Source: Topomyia yanbarensis
Lineage: Eukaryota; Arthropoda; Insecta; Diptera; Culicidae
Length of the DNA stretch: 64,000 bases
Assembly: GCF_030247195.1 (NCBI RefSeq)
Contig: NC_080671.1
Coordinates: forward strand, 63,571,089 to 63,635,088
Direction of reading: 5' to 3'
A model generated the notes under the pieces. The model had not been told where the DNA came from, searched no databases, and was given only the letters and a program-made list of their open reading frames with translations. A program made the translations under genes and the position numbers. This document shows, piece after piece, positions 1 to 12,639 of this stretch (its first letter is position 1; each line of letters starts with the position of its first letter).

Positions 1-759
1 ACTCTTTAAATGGCTATCGTGGTAATAATAGCTCAATTTGGTTAATGAACGCAATCTAACAAAAAATGATATGGGAGACTCAATCAAATCATTCTTGTCA
101 AATAAGCTTGAGCTTGAGCTTGCGCGACCACCCCTGGCCGCTACTCCGTTATCGATCAGGACTAGCTGAAGTTGCATAGGGAATAAGTAAATAATTATGC
201 TTGGGAGTAGCGAAACATCTTTCAATGTGCAACTCCTGGTATTCCTAATTTGTTTAATGATCAATACCGGCGCCGGCCAGGTCCTAACGTAGATCGCGGG
301 AGGAAAGTGAATGAATGGTTAGTCCGATACTTGCTTTTGTTAGAGGCCGTATACACTACTGCGCATTCCACAAGTATCACGGGAGGAGGATATTTGTTAG
401 TATGTATAGAAGTTGGATACTACACTAAGGCTTTTTTTTACACGGGGGATACATGCCGTGTAAAAAAACCGCGTTAATTGCGAAATCCGTGTAAAAAAAA
501 CCGTGCTAATTCCGAAAACCGTGTAAAAAAAACCGCGGTAATTCCGGAATCCGTGCAAAAAAATGTGTTAATTTCAAAAACCGTGTAAAAAAAATACTGC
601 GTTACATTGGATGCAAAAGACTGAACGATTTTTGAATTTTGTTTGCACGGATTTCACAATTACATACCACGGTTTCTGCATTCATTCTAAGTCTTTTTCA
701 ATATGTACAAAAAACTTAGAAGATTTTTGAACAATGTAGACGAATCTTGAAGAGTGAAG

Positions 760-935
760 TCGGCACTTCAAGGATATGGGCGTTTTCAGAACAGGATTAA
801 CGCCTAGATGCCAAATGTCGATGCCTGACATCATTTTGAAAACTAAGATGGCACCTTTCGGTTAAGTGAAATCCTCTAAAACCCAATCAATATGGGTATT
901 GTCGGAACGGGCTTGATGAGTGTATAATGGAGATC
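760..935 (-). repeat. diverged inverted unit of the 116-bp repeat
   Basis: Read on the minus strand, this stretch has the same order of words as the 116-bp units at 1572-2150: a 'cccgttcc' block, 'acccatattgat', 'ggttttagag', then 'gccatctt' and 'ttttcaaaat'. It is clearly more diverged than the units of the array are from each other. Confidence 0.6.
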
Positions 936-960
936 AATGCCCGAAGATATTTTTGTAATA

Positions 961-1371
961 CACTCAGGTTTTTTTTTACGCGGGGGATACGAGCCGCGTA
1001 AATGAAAACCGCGTAAATGAAAACCGCGTAAATTTCAAAATCCGCGTAAATGAAAACCGCGTAAATTTCAAAATCCGCGTAAATGAAAACCGCGTAAATT
1101 TCAAAATCCGCGTAAATGAAAACCGCGTAAATTTCAAAATCCGCGTAAATGAAAACCGCGTAAATTTCAAAATCCGCGTAAATGAAGACCACTTAAATTT
1201 AAGAATCCGCGATAAAGGGAACCTCATTGATGGATACCGCGTAAATTTCAAAATACGCGTAAATGAAAACCGCGTAAATTTCAAAAACCGCGTAAATGAA
1301 AACCGCGTAAATTTCAAAAACCGCGTAAAAAAACCGCGTAAAAAAATACCGCGCAAAAAAAAACTTGAGTG
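961..1371. mobile_element. TA-flanked minisatellite MITE (inner copy)
   Basis: 411-bp element flanked by TA at 959-960 and 1372-1373. Terminal inverted repeats are CACTCAGG plus nine T on the left and the complement of CACTCAAG plus nine T on the right. The start then reads acgcgggggatacgagccgcg, like the outer element's acacgggggatacatgccgtg, so the two belong to one family. The interior is a 33-bp tandem repeat. Non-coding; frames of 101 and 126 residues on the minus strand are read-through of the repeat. Confidence 0.75.
1024..1340. repeat. 33-bp tandem repeat (paired ccgcgtaaa half-units)
   Basis: Each unit is an 18-bp plus a 15-bp half, both starting ccgcgtaaa. At least five regular units run from 1024 to about 1190, followed by degenerate units to about 1340. 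Because 33 is divisible by three, the array stays open on the minus strand and gives an 11-residue repeat, which is an artefact. Confidence 0.85.
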
Positions 1372-1571
1372 TACATGATGACTACTTCCGGCATAGGAAA
1401 ATTTTATATTGCTCAGACAATATGGAATGTTTTGGAACCGGATGACTAAGCAGTTTCCAGATGTCTACATCTGAAGCCATTTTAAGATCCAAAATTTCAA
1501 CTTACCGAAAATACATATACACTAGGTTTTTTTTTCACGGGTGATACATACCCTATAAAAAGTGCAAATCA

Positions 1572-2150
1572 CCACTCTTCAATCACGTTCCAAAAACACC
1601 CATGTTGATGGGGTTTTAGAGAATTCCATTGAACCGGAAGTCGCCATCTTGGTATTAAAAATAGCCCTAAGCATCTATATCTGACGTCCACTCTTCAATC
1701 CCGTTCCAAAAATACCCATATTGATGGGGTTTTAGAGAATTCCATTCAACCGGAAGTCGCCATCTTGGTTTTCAAAATGGCCTTAAACATCGATATCTGA
1801 CGTCCACTCATCAATCCCGTTCCAAAAATACCCATGTTGATGGGGTTTTAGAGAATTGCATTGAACCGGAAGTCACCATCTTAGTTTTTAAAATGGCCTT
1901 AAACATCGATATCTGACGTCTACTCATCAATCCCGTTCCAAAAATACCCATGTTGATGGGGTTTTAGAGAATTCCATTGAACCGGAAGTCGCCATCTTGA
2001 TTTTCAAAATAGCCTTAAACATCTATATCTGACGTCCACTCATCAATCCCGTTCCAAAAACACACATGTTGATGGGGTTTAGAGAATTTCATTGAACCGA
2101 AAGTCACCATCTTGGTTTTCAAAATGGCCTCATACACGGCGTCTACTCGT
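1572..2150 (+). repeat. 116-bp tandem repeat, five units
   Basis: The marker word caatcccgttcc recurs near 1580, 1696, 1813, 1928 and 2044, a period of 115-117 bp. Each unit also holds 'gttgatggggtttt', 'gaattccattgaaccgg', 'gtcgccatctt' and 'gatatctgacgtc'. Units differ at scattered sites; the last is the most diverged. No coding potential. Confidence 0.85.
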
Positions 2151-2814
2151 TAATACTGTTCCAAAAGCAACCAAATTGTTGACGTGCTAGAAGGAACCCT
2201 TTTCCACTTTTTCAAAAATCTTTAGTCTTTGAATAAAAGCAAAATCCGCGCAAAAAAACTTGATTAAAAATCATCTAAGTCATTTGCCTTCAATAGGACT
2301 GCTAATAACCGTGTTAATTGCAAAATCCGTGCAAAAAAACTTGATCAAGAATCGTCTTTTGCCTTTAAAAGGACTTAGAATATTTTTTGCGAAAAACCGT
2401 TTTAATTGCGAAAACCGTGCAAAAAAAAAATCGTGCTAATTGCGAAAACGGTGTAAAAAAGCCGTGTAAAAAAAACCGTACAAAAAACCGTGTAAAAAAC
2501 CGTGCTAATTGCGAAAATCGTGTAAAAAAGCCGTGTAAAAAACCGTACAAAAAAAACCGTGTAAAAAAAACCTTCGTGTACTTCTTCTTTACCGACGCCA
2601 GAGAGGTGACTTCACTTCTGGACTAGATATCGATCCATCAACTCATGGACCGGGGACCAACCGCTTTACTTCACTTCTGAACGAAGACGTCACCGCAGAT
2701 TTTATCACCTCAGAAAAATCTCAATGACCTTGGCTGGAATTGAACCCAGGCCAAATGGAATGAGTGGCGGTCACGCTTACCAGTCAACCACCGGCGCCGT
2801 CTCAAATTATTCTT

Positions 2815-3394
2815 TTCCTAAATAGCCCCAATACTGATTTTTTAATTGTAATCCCTTAAATTTGAGGAAAAACACGACATTTTCAAACAGCTGTAAAAAA
2901 CCGAATGGGATTAATTGGGAATGTTTGCTTCGTGGAACAGTGAGAGGACACTCCAAATAATTTTCTCCTTTTAACAGATTTACCCGACAATGCCCAACAA
3001 GGTACTTTTTTACTAACGAATATGTGGAAAATTGAAAAAAGTGAGCACTTTTATAAAACCTACCCAAAAATGACAAAGAAAAGCTAAAATTGACACCAAT
3101 TGATTGTAGTTGCTGGAGTTTGCTATGAAAAGCACGATTTTGATTTATATATTGACTATGGGTAATTAGTTTTTGAGCAATCTTTTCAGATTGCTCAAAA
3201 ACTAATGGTTAATGGCTTTCAAGATAAAAAACTGTATAAAAAAATCACTGATTTCAAATAATTGCATACAAAAATTATCAAACGAAAGCGCTTTTCTTTT
3301 TAAGCAAAACGTTAGAGTATGTTTCGAAGAATAATTTAAGCTGAAAATATGGACAAATAAACAAAAACAATATTTTTTTTCTTTTTTGGCCAGG
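2815..3394. other. AT-rich spacer with a short perfect hairpin
   Basis: No gene or known repeat recognised. At 3165-3206 there is a perfect hairpin: an 18-bp stem beginning attagtttttgagc and a 6-nt loop. The 89-residue minus-strand frame at 2807-3076 shows no recognisable motif. Confidence 0.5.
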
Positions 3395-3878
3395 ATTTGA
3401 AGTTAGTTACGCCTCTGTGCGACGGTGACATACTTGAAACAAAATAAAATATCATACTTAGTTAACCTAATCAGCATTAGTTCAATGTTGTCTTCCTGCT
3501 AACTAATTTTGATATGCGGGGGTGGGTGTGTGAGGAGGGTGAAGAACCCACGAAAAAACCACTCCCCAGCTTAATTTGGTATACCTTGTGATATAGTGGT
3601 GGTATGAAGATGATGTGGTTGAGTGCGGAGAGTGGGGGGGGGGGGGTAGGAAAGATGGATGGGGTGGTAGTCTGAGAAGGGTGTAATGAGAAGTGATCTA
3701 ATAGGGATTTTAAGGGGAGGAGGTATCCAGTGAAAGGAGGGGGTAGGACCCCATTCGTACACCCCTAGCTACAACCCTGTTAAACTCCAAAAACTTCATG
3801 CCAGTCAAAAAATTAGGGGATTAGGTTGACGATTTTCAGAGTGATTGCATAACCTTTCTATATGAGAAAGGCAAAAAG
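3395..3878 (+). repeat. dispersed repeat part A, copy 1
   Basis: Matches 6360-7060 and 12000-12425 in order: 'cctaatcagcattag', 'tcaatgttgtct', 'tgcgggggtgg', 'ccccagctta', 'ttggtat', 'gtgatatagtggtgg' and a gattaggttgac block before the terminal hairpin cctttctatatgagaaagg at about 3855-3873. Non-coding. G-runs and GT-rich interior differ in length between copies. Confidence 0.75.
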
Positions 3879-4466
<588 letters not shown>

Positions 4467-5778
4467 TGGCAGAACAATTCAACGTCAAGGTTGTAATCCA
4501 TGGAAATTAGATGTAGCTGAAAGCTTAGAAATTTTCAAACAATCCCCTTTGTCTTTGCTCAATCGAGGTCAAGGTAACGGATATACAGGACATTACCTGC
4601 ATGCCAACAATCATCTTCACACACCTAGTTTACCTAATCATACTTGTTTTTCAGATCAAAAGGTTCAGAAGAAATTTTTCTTCGGACAGATACAAACACT
4701 GAGGAAGCCTGCAAGTCGTAAACGAAATACGTCTCTGTGCTGTTAAGGCTCAAGTTACCTCAAGGCTTCCCAGCCAACATTTTGATTCACTTTAATAAGT
4801 TGCAATTTGATTAACTGTACTCTTCAACGATATGAATTGATTGTATAAAATGCACAGATCTCTTCTATGTGAACAAAAGTGGAGGCCATATACATACAAC
4901 AAATCGGTATAGTAGAACTATGTGATTTACGACGAATTTTGATCTCATCAGAAGTATTATACAATCATCTAGCTTATCATTTTGAGTTTATATATGATCA
5001 ACTCATGAAGGTTTATGCAGCTTAAGGTCCCCCATGTGGTAACAAGAAGTATTTTTTTAAATAATATGAAAATAAAAAATCAGGATGAAATTTCCATAAT
5101 TCTGTTATAAGACACAGTTACGCCCACACTGGTAGATATGTTTTTCATGGGTGAAGTTGGAGTTACTGGAACATCAATTATTAAAATTACCTGCTACGAT
5201 TTACTTCCAGTTTCGAACCTGAAATCTTCGTATTCCCAGCATAGCCGCTATGTACTCTTCTATTTATTACACTGTCAAGCAACGATTATATTTGATCATT
5301 TTTATCGCTTCGTGATTACGATCTAAAAATACTATAATCCAACCTAAATATGGCACTCCAATGATACCTTCTATACCTGTCAAAACACAACCTATATTCT
5401 GTACTCAAGCCATTTTTTATTGCTCAAATATTGAACTAGTCTGGCAGAGAATTTGCGAAGTGCTATAAGGAGGTGACTATTTTTTGAACGATTTTGCAGT
5501 TTAATCCAATTGCAAATTAATTTCTTTACAATGTTTCAAAATTGTCTTTATTATTCCGCATGTACAATTTTGTTTTAAGTTGTAGTAGACTAATAAAAAA
5601 CTTCAAGTCAACATTGTATTTCGATCACAGATTTGCATTTTATGTGAACTTTTTACAACAAAACATAATTTTTGCTTGCACTATTTGAAATTTTGATTTA
5701 GTCTGTCATTATTTGTAATTTATTGTAAACTTTTATATACGATTGCTGGTTTGCTGGGTTGGTAGTGTGCGTAAGAAC
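4467..5778. other. no recognised gene or repeat
   Basis: AT-rich, low-complexity sequence. The 99-residue plus-strand frame at 4447-4746 begins inside the terminal hairpin of the repeat and has no recognisable motif, so I do not call it a gene. Confidence 0.4.
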
Positions 5779-6152
5779 AATTGTGTTCAACTTTGCCACC
5801 AGATTATCCGTTTAAACCTTTCCAAAACTTTATCAGCCGATTAGATCATCACGATTCAATTCATGCAAAATACCTGCTGTAAAAACTATCGGCTTAGCTG
5901 AATGGTGCTTTTGAAAAAGTGGCTGTAGTTTGTTCATTGCGCAGTTGTGTTGCGTACCCCAGTACGGTGTGGTAGTGTGACAAAAAATCACAACCACTTT
6001 TCCAAAAGCACCATTTAGCGAAACCGATAGTTTTTCCAGCAGCTATTTTGTATGATTTGAATCGTTGTGATCTAATAAATCGGCTGATATTCTTCTTTTA
6101 GAGTTTTGAAAAGGTTTAAATGGATAATCCGGTGGCAAAGCTGAACACAATT
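5779..6152. mobile_element. fold-back element, about 374 bp
   Basis: Two arms of roughly 160 bp are inverted copies: aattgtgttcaactttgcc at the left end, and its near complement ending ...cacaatt at 6152. Arm words such as 'atccgtttaaacctttccaaaact', 'tcggctga', 'actatcgg' and 'gtggctg' recur in inverted order. A short unpaired centre lies near 5940-5975. No ORF. The target duplication is not clear. Confidence 0.7.
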
Positions 6153-6184
6153 TTTCCTAGCCATTCTACTCAGCGTTCAAATCT

Positions 6185-7062
6185 AACACATGCTCAAAAA
6201 CCTGTTTTAATCCACCTAGCGGTGCAATTGTGCCTTTCTCATTTCTCTAAACTATGGCACGGAGGCTTTTTATGTTCAACATACTTGTGGAAATGTCCAT
6301 TACATTCTTAGTACACTTTGCACTTATACACAATGGCATGCCAGCCACGAACTTGATGAGCTACGTGTCGACGGTGAAACACTTGAAACAAAAAAAATCT
6401 AGAGAAAATTTTCAATAGGACGTAAGTAATAATGAGAGATTCTCTTTGAGGTCTTTCTCTTCTGTTCATTATTCGGCCATTTCAACATTTACACTCTACT
6501 CTTTGCATAATATTGTAGTAAAAACCGTCGGCTTTCGATATGTACTGGAAAATTAGTACAAAGTGTTATAATGACGTCGTAATAAACGAAAGAGAAAGTA
6601 AACAAAGAGAGGCTCTTAATGTTACTTACGTCCTATTGAAAATTTTCTCTAGAAATATCATACTCCATTAGCCTAATCAGCATTAGATCAATGTTATCTG
6701 CTTGCTAACTCATTTTGTCATGCGGGGGTGGGTATGTGAGGAGGACGAAAGTCCCATGAACGAACGACTCCCCAGCTTAAATTGGTATGCTTTGTGATAT
6801 AGTGGTGGTTTAAAGATGATGGGGTTGAAAGGGAGGGGTATGAGGGCTGGATGGGGTGGTGATCTGAGGGCTGATTTAAGGAGATTTTTAAAGGAGGGGA
6901 GTGAACAGTAGAGGGGGGGGGGGTGTAACCCCTCTCCGTAAACCATCAACTACGCCCCTGTTAAAACCCAGAAACCTTATGCGAGTCGAAAAAAAAATTT
7001 GGCCGGGATTAGGTTGACGTTTTTCAGAGTGATTGCATAACCTTTCTATATGAGAAAGGCAA
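6185..7062 (+). repeat. dispersed repeat part A, copy 2
   Basis: Starts with 'ttttaatccacctagcggtg', a 5' boundary shared with 11676 and, in reverse, with 15228 and 23386. It ends in the cctttctatatgagaaagg hairpin near 7040-7058. It is interrupted by a 254-bp MITE at 6399-6652; copy 1 at about 3435-3455 shows the empty site. Confidence 0.75.
6399..6652. mobile_element. 254-bp MITE with about 31-bp perfect TIRs
   Basis: Left end CTAGAGAAAATTTTCAATAG continuing through gacgtaagtaa; the right end (6622-6652) is its perfect complement. The flanking tetranucleotide AAAT is at 6395-6398 and 6653-6656. The homologous stretch of dispersed repeat copy 1 lacks the element, which confirms the boundaries. 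No ORF. Confidence 0.85.
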
Positions 7063-7560
7063 AAATGTGCCAAAATCCAAAAAAGTGAATCGTCGTCAAA
7101 TTTTTTTCGAATTTGCATCAAATCTCGACGTTTCATGCACCTTGAAACATTTAGCATCAAAAATAAAAATTCTATTTTTAATTTTTCCTATAGTTCATAT
7201 GAGAAATTTCTGTGTGGCCGCACTCTGAAACCCGTAATTCCGGAACCAGAATTCCGATCGATCCAAAATTCAATAGCAGCCGATGGGAAGGTTGCACCTT
7301 TCATTTGAGACTAAGATTGGGCAAATCGGTCCAGCCATCTCTGAGAAAAATGAGTGACATTATTTGACACATACGCACATACATACACACACACACATAC
7401 ACACACATACATACATACACACACACATACAGACTTTTTCCGATCTCGACGAACTGAGTCGAATGGGATATGACACTCGGCCCTCCGGGCCGGGATTAGG
7501 TTGACGTTTTTCAGAGTGATTGCATAAACTTTCTATATGAGAAAGGCAAAAAGGTAACTT
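7063..7560 (+). repeat. dispersed repeat part B, copy 2
   Basis: Continues directly from part A: 'aatttgcatcaaatctcgacg', 'tttctgtgtggccgcac', 'cggaaccagaattccgatc', 'cctttcatttgagactaag', an (ACAC/ATAC)n microsatellite at about 7370-7430, 'ggccctccgggcc', and the terminal hairpin near 7535-7553. Parts A and B are therefore pieces of one longer repeat. Confidence 0.75.
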
Positions 7561-10500
7561 GAACCTTAAAGTGCATGTATTTCAAATTAGAAGTGTGTCT
7601 GTGTAAATTAATACAAGTGTAAGTTTCCACTTAATTATACGTATAAAATGAACTTTCCATCCACAGTGATTTGAAACTATATTAATTACCATGCAGTACA
7701 AACGCCATATGTGTAGTAAAATTTGTTACTTAGCGTATCAGAAGGACCCGCTATTACGTTGCCTCTAGTCCCTGGTCAGAGCCACGGGGACCGTCTGGGG
7801 TGGACTCCAAAGGTCTCTTTTGCTAGCTAGCACGAGCTTGAGTCGGCTCAAGGACAATGACACCAATCAAAGGATCAAAATGCACGGTCTTCACCTTTAC
7901 ACTTTTATTTTTATAAGCTACTTACAATCTTGTTTGTGTTCCGCGCTATCCAGACCTTTGTTGTGATACGATTCCTGTCGCCAGTATCATTTTTACTTGA
8001 TTATCTGATGCTCTTTGAAGTTTTGATCACATGGGATACGAACCAATGTGCGAATCCGAACAGCTCTGCAACCGATTCATCCATTTGAGACATCGGGATA
8101 CTTGTAAAACAATGCCAATGTGCTGAAGAGTCACAAATATACAGGTGCACATTTTTTCGAACACAAGCGTTAGTATAAAATTAAACGCATCCTCAATGTG
8201 GACCAAAAAATCGTAGGATCCCTAGCCCAATGTGCCCATAGCGAAAAGACGGTACTGACTATCACGTTTAAAAATATCAGCTCAGACAATAACTTAAATA
8301 GCTGTGGTGTGCGATCAAACCTATTCCACAAATCGCATCGGTTAACGAACTCCGACAACCGCTAGAGTCACTTGCGCTACAAGCGATAATACCATGCGTC
8401 AGAGTTGAGCTGCGGCTTGATGCCCCGTGTGCCGCCAAGAGCAAAAAAAGAGGTAGAAGAAATGGAAAATCACAACCTCGCCGCTGTTGGCACTTCTGCT
8501 GCAGCCGTATTGGAATAAATTGACCGGAAATTGTAGTTATTTTATGGGACTCCTTCCCTCTCTCTCGCTTTCTATCTTTTCGACTCGACGACGACGACGG
8601 GCTTCCTAACCTAATCTGCCTGGGTGTTTGCTGCTTTTGTCGGGATGAACGATTGCACCGATGAGTGTGGGATTCACAAACGTAAAAATAACCGACAGCC
8701 AGGAGAAGAAAATTGAGAAAAAACGAGTTTTAATCTTCGCTTAGTTCCTCCTGCGAGCTGAGATTTTTTTTCTCTCAATTCGAGATTTTTTTTACTTCTG
8801 TTGCTTCAGTTTCGGTTTACTTTTTTGCTCTTGGCACCCTCTTTCCTTATGCTTCTTGCTTTCTTTAATTTATTTGTTGTGGGCAAAAGTCTTGCTTTTT
8901 CATGAATGGTGCTGCAAATGCGGGTTTTATTTACACTCTGTGCTTGTTTCTGTTCAACAAGATTTTTTGCCTTTGACCTTCCCGTAATCATTAATTTTCC
9001 TGCTACCCAACCTTATTAGCAAATTTGTATCGCTGTAAACAGAAAAAAATGTATTCTAGTTTCTTTTGATTGCTTTTGGTAAGCTTCTTTTTAATTTGAG
9101 GTTTGCAGTTCATGAAGCTAAACAATTTAAGAAAATTATTAATTTAGCATGAATATTTGCACAGTTGTTTGATAGACCTTAAACATGTATCTATAAATCA
9201 AAAGCCAACATAAACACGCCAGGAAAAATAAATCCCCAATTATAGCCAATCGGACATTTGGTTTTACTCAAAACTCCATTCTAGGAATTGTATCCCTTTA
9301 ATCCATAATCGCATACCCTAGCTCAATCTGGAAAAAGTAAACATCATCTTCGGTAATTGATATTTTGTTCTGTTCTCAACACCCGCATTGCTACCTTCTT
9401 TTTGTTCACCCTCTTCCAGGCATGAATTTTCGACCTATAAAACAATATTTCCACAACAGAAAGCTAATTCCTGTCTGATGGTCCGTTCTGGTTGGTTTCC
9501 TTTCCGGACTCGGCTTCATGCATGCCAAGATCATCACCGAAGGGCTACCTACACGTATATATATCTACCGATACCGATCTGCTTGTTTATAATTATCTCT
9601 AAATACGTTATTTCACATTTCGAAACCTGCCGACCCGAGGTCTATTCTACCTGCCAGGTAAAGGGCACCGGAATGCATCGTCACTGTCGTCGTGTGTCTG
9701 TTGTCGGGAGATTATCATTTCCATTCATCCGTCCATCCATTCATTCATGGTTGCTCGATGGGTCTCGCAGCTGTCGTTGTTTCTTCGAGAACAAGTTGCT
9801 TCCCCTCATACACCGTTTGACAGCGCAGCAGCGTAGGACGGAACGAGCCAAGTTGCATCGCGGTACAATGGGCCCGTAGGTAGGCGTAAGCTTAAGGTAA
9901 GGTGCATCTTATGAATCAACCAGCAATATGGTGTTACTACAAATTTGAAAACGCTTTTCGCCCTTGTACTCTATCAGTGGCAGACCATACCTTCATCATA
10001 TTTTATTGTTCTGCCTTTCGTTTTAGGCAAACGATAATAACCTAACTAATACTAATAACAGCTTATAACAAATTGATTTCGATAGATTATCCGGATACTA
10101 CAAATGATTCACACCTAAGTACCAATTCCTACTTTCTTTTAAATTTCGTTGCATTAATTTTCTGTTCATCCCGATAAAACCTGTTTTTCGCGTGTACTGA
10201 AGCCCGCATGATAGTGTTGACTAATAGGAAGGTATCCCCAATGCAGGTTGATTTGAATATCGCCTCGATATAAATTTTATTTATCTGAAACAACCGACCC
10301 CTTGATGGTTTACTTCCGGATTTAACATCATTGATATATAGCGTGATCTAACTAAACAACACTCGGCCGTGTACGAAGAAATATCTTGTCTATGTACCCG
10401 CTTAGGAAGTAGAGATCGATGGTGTAGTCTCCGACAGGAGCCTCAATTGCGAAATATGGGGATGGCTCATTCCAAAACCCTTTGCTTCAGTCTGTGAATA

Positions 10501-10968
10501 TTCACCATAGGCGTTCAGCAAGAATTGAGGAGAACAAGAAAACAACTTATTTTCAATATCATCTCGAGCCTTTCGCCGGATCTGCTCTTCCAAACTGTGT
10601 TGTTTGAAACGGGGCTCGCCTACCTGTTCGTCTTATTGTGCATGCCGTCATTGCAAGCAATTGAGCCATCCAGCTACCTATTATAGAATTAAGGCATGGT
10701 GTGGAAAATGTGGACAGATTTTCAAAAAAAATCTTTCTGTGGCAAGACTCCGCATGAACTCTCGACATATCCCGCGTACAAATTATGCGGGGGAATGCAG
10801 AAACATTTATTTAGAGAACGCTCCGAGAAGAAGAGAGCTACGCCCCGGCCACGACTAGTTTTTTCGGGCCCTTGTTCACTAAAAAGTGACAATCTTGCTC
10901 GACGGGTTTGCTAAGAAACACAAATTGAGTTTTCGGTTTTTGGTGCTAGAAACAATTTGGCGCTAGCT
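7561..10968. other. long non-repetitive stretch, no gene recognised
   Basis: Less AT-biased than its surroundings in places (8380-8720, 9400-9890), with no match to the repeats in this window. Plus-strand frames at 9388-9879 (163 residues) and 10604-10858 (84 residues) have no recognisable domain and start at arbitrary Met codons. It could be intergenic or intronic; splice structure cannot be established by eye. Confidence 0.4.
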
Positions 10969-10970
10969 TA

Positions 10971-11491
10971 CACAGAAAAAATATTTTGTAATTTTAAGTT
11001 TATTTTCATGCACATATTTGGAGCATGAATATAAGTGTAAAATTAAGTTGCACCACAAATACACACGACTTGTCGTGCTTTCTTCAACGAATGGCATTAT
11101 AATTTCACTCGTGGATTGAAAATTACAGTTTCTTTAAACGAAAAACCAATGCACTTCAATGTATTTTTACTCGAATACTGCCGTAAAATGAATGACATGT
11201 AATATTACACGAATGAAAGTGTAAAATTGTATGCTGTTTGATGCTCCAATTGATTTTAACCTTTAAAGGCGCAAAGCAATTTTTTTCAAATTTTCTAAAA
11301 ATTGTCTCACAGCTTTAATTCGTTCCTCTGATAATTTTAAGATGGTTTTCGCAATGATGTTTTAAAACAACATTGCGCATTTAAGGGTTAACGTAAGTTT
11401 CAATCAATTTTTTGATTCAATCGTTGTGCGTTTACATTCGTATTGATTTAAGGGCGAAAATTCTGTTTAAATTTAATTATTTTTTGGTGTG
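10971..11491. mobile_element. candidate TA-flanked MITE
   Basis: Left end CACAGAAAAAATATTTTG after TA (10969-10970); right end, read on the minus strand, CACACCAAAAAATAATT before TA (11492-11493). The TIR match is short and imperfect, and A-rich sequence makes chance pairing possible. No ORF. Confidence 0.4.
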
Positions 11492-11493
11492 TA

Positions 11494-11563
11494 GTCCTGT
11501 CGCTAAGTTAGTGCCGGATTCTGATGAGAGGAACTTGAAACGCACCTCCATAACTAGTTTAAA
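11494..11563 (+). repeat. single arm related to the inverted repeat at 50775-51068
   Basis: 'cctgtcgctaagttagtgcc', then 'ggattctgatgag' and 'gaaacgca' and 'ccataacta', matching the right arm at about 51010-51072 with scattered substitutions. Only one arm is recognisable here. Confidence 0.65.
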
Positions 11564-11675
11564 TTTTCATTAAGCCATTCAGTGGTCAATCGCCATCAAA
11601 GCAGACCAACTCGTATTTAAAATACGTATTTTTCTGAAATTTGAAACTCTTTCTATTGAAATTACTCGACAAAAA

Positions 11676-12425
11676 TCCGTTTTAATCCTCCTAGTGGTGC
11701 AATTGGGGCTTTCGCACTACGATTCCATGGCTGGTTATGCTCAATATAATGGTGGAAATGTATATTACATATTCAGTACGATTTGCACATACATACAATG
11801 GATCGACAGCCACGGACTTGAGATGCTATGTGGCGACACTGAAAAATTTGAAACCGGTGGAGGGTCCGGGGGGTCCGGACCCCGCCGAAAATTTGCAGCT
11901 TGTTAATAAATTTCAAATTAGTTTCAATTTTAAAGTAGTTTCAAACTCAAAATCATTTCAAACCAAGTATTTCAATGGTTTTTATTAAAGGAGATTATTG
12001 TGTATTAAGTAACGTAATCAGCATTAGCTCAATGTTGTCTTTCGGCTAACTTATTTTATCATGCGGGTGAGTGTGTGAAGGAGATGAGTAACCCATAACC
12101 CAACCACTCCGCAGCCTATCTTGGTATGTCTACTGGTAGAAGGTGATTGGGATGAAACAGGGTTGGGTCTGAAGAGGGTGCATGAGGTAATTGTTTGAGG
12201 GAGATCTGCTGAGGAGCTTTGAGGGGAGGTTTCTTGTTGGTGACTTGAGGGGGTTTAGGGAAGGGTTGTGTGTAATGTGTGAGAGGGGTAACCCCGCAAC
12301 GCATACCCCCTGTTACGCCCCTGTTAAAGTACAGAAAACCTATATAAGTAAAAAATTGCCCTCCTGGATTATGATGGGAATTTGCAGGGTGATTGCGTAA
12401 CCTTTCTATATAAGAAAGGTAAAAA
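11676..12425 (+). repeat. dispersed repeat part A, copy 3
   Basis: Begins 'ttttaatcctcctagtggtg' and ends at the hairpin cctttctatataagaaagg (about 12401-12419). It shares 'ggttatgctcaatataatggtgg', 'cagccacggacttgag', 'taatcagcattagctcaatg' and 'ccgcagccta' with copies 1 and 2. It carries a private G-rich/CCGG palindromic segment near 11860-11890. Confidence 0.7.
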
Positions 12426-12639
12426 TGTGCCAAACATCTCGAAAGATATATTTAAAATGACAGTACCTTCAACTTTCTCGAAGACACTACCTTTCTATTT
12501 AGCTTTATTAAAAAGTTGATAACAGCGCCGTCCTAGCGACTAAGTTTCGAGCTAGTATGCTTCAACCAAATAAAGCGTCAGGTGCCATACGGCAACTTTT
12601 CCGAAAACACTATAACTCTATAACATAATAATTGATTCC

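Larger units (their letters stand above)
423..2578. mobile_element. TA-flanked element with minisatellite interior (outer copy)
   Basis: Inserted in SINE copy 1 and flanked by TA (421-422 and 2579-2580). The ends are inverted repeats: CACTAAGGC then a T-run and ACACGG on the left, and the complement of CACGAAGG, T-run, ACACGG on the right. The interior is mostly short repeats of the type 'aaaccgtgtaattgcgaaaa' plus a 116-bp tandem array and a nested relative at 961-1371. No transposase ORF is present. The TA duplication suggests Tc1/mariner-type mobilisation, but the element cannot be assigned firmly to a superfamily. Confidence 0.7.
97..2801 (-). mobile_element. tRNA-derived SINE, copy 1 (split by insertion)
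   Basis: Reverse-complement copy of the SINE at 49119-49671. The pol III head is at about 2577-2801 and contains the complement of a GGTTCAATTCC-type B box (near 2740). The body and the (AGCTCA)n-type tail (as agcttg repeats, about 105-125) lie at 97-422. The two halves together give about 550 bp, the length of the other copy. They are separated by a 2156-bp TA-flanked element at 423-2578. An imperfect 13-bp target duplication flanks the SINE (tcaaatcattctt at 84-96, tcaaattattctt at 2802-2814). It is non-coding; mobilisation by a partner LINE is family knowledge, not seen here. Confidence 0.8.

Noticed and set aside
976..1356. CRISPR-like array
   Set aside because: Regular spacing, but there are no unique spacers; it is a simple 33-bp tandem repeat inside a eukaryotic MITE.
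9388..9879. 163-residue plus-strand frame as a gene
   Set aside because: No domain, arbitrary start, mixed composition; no splice or promoter support.
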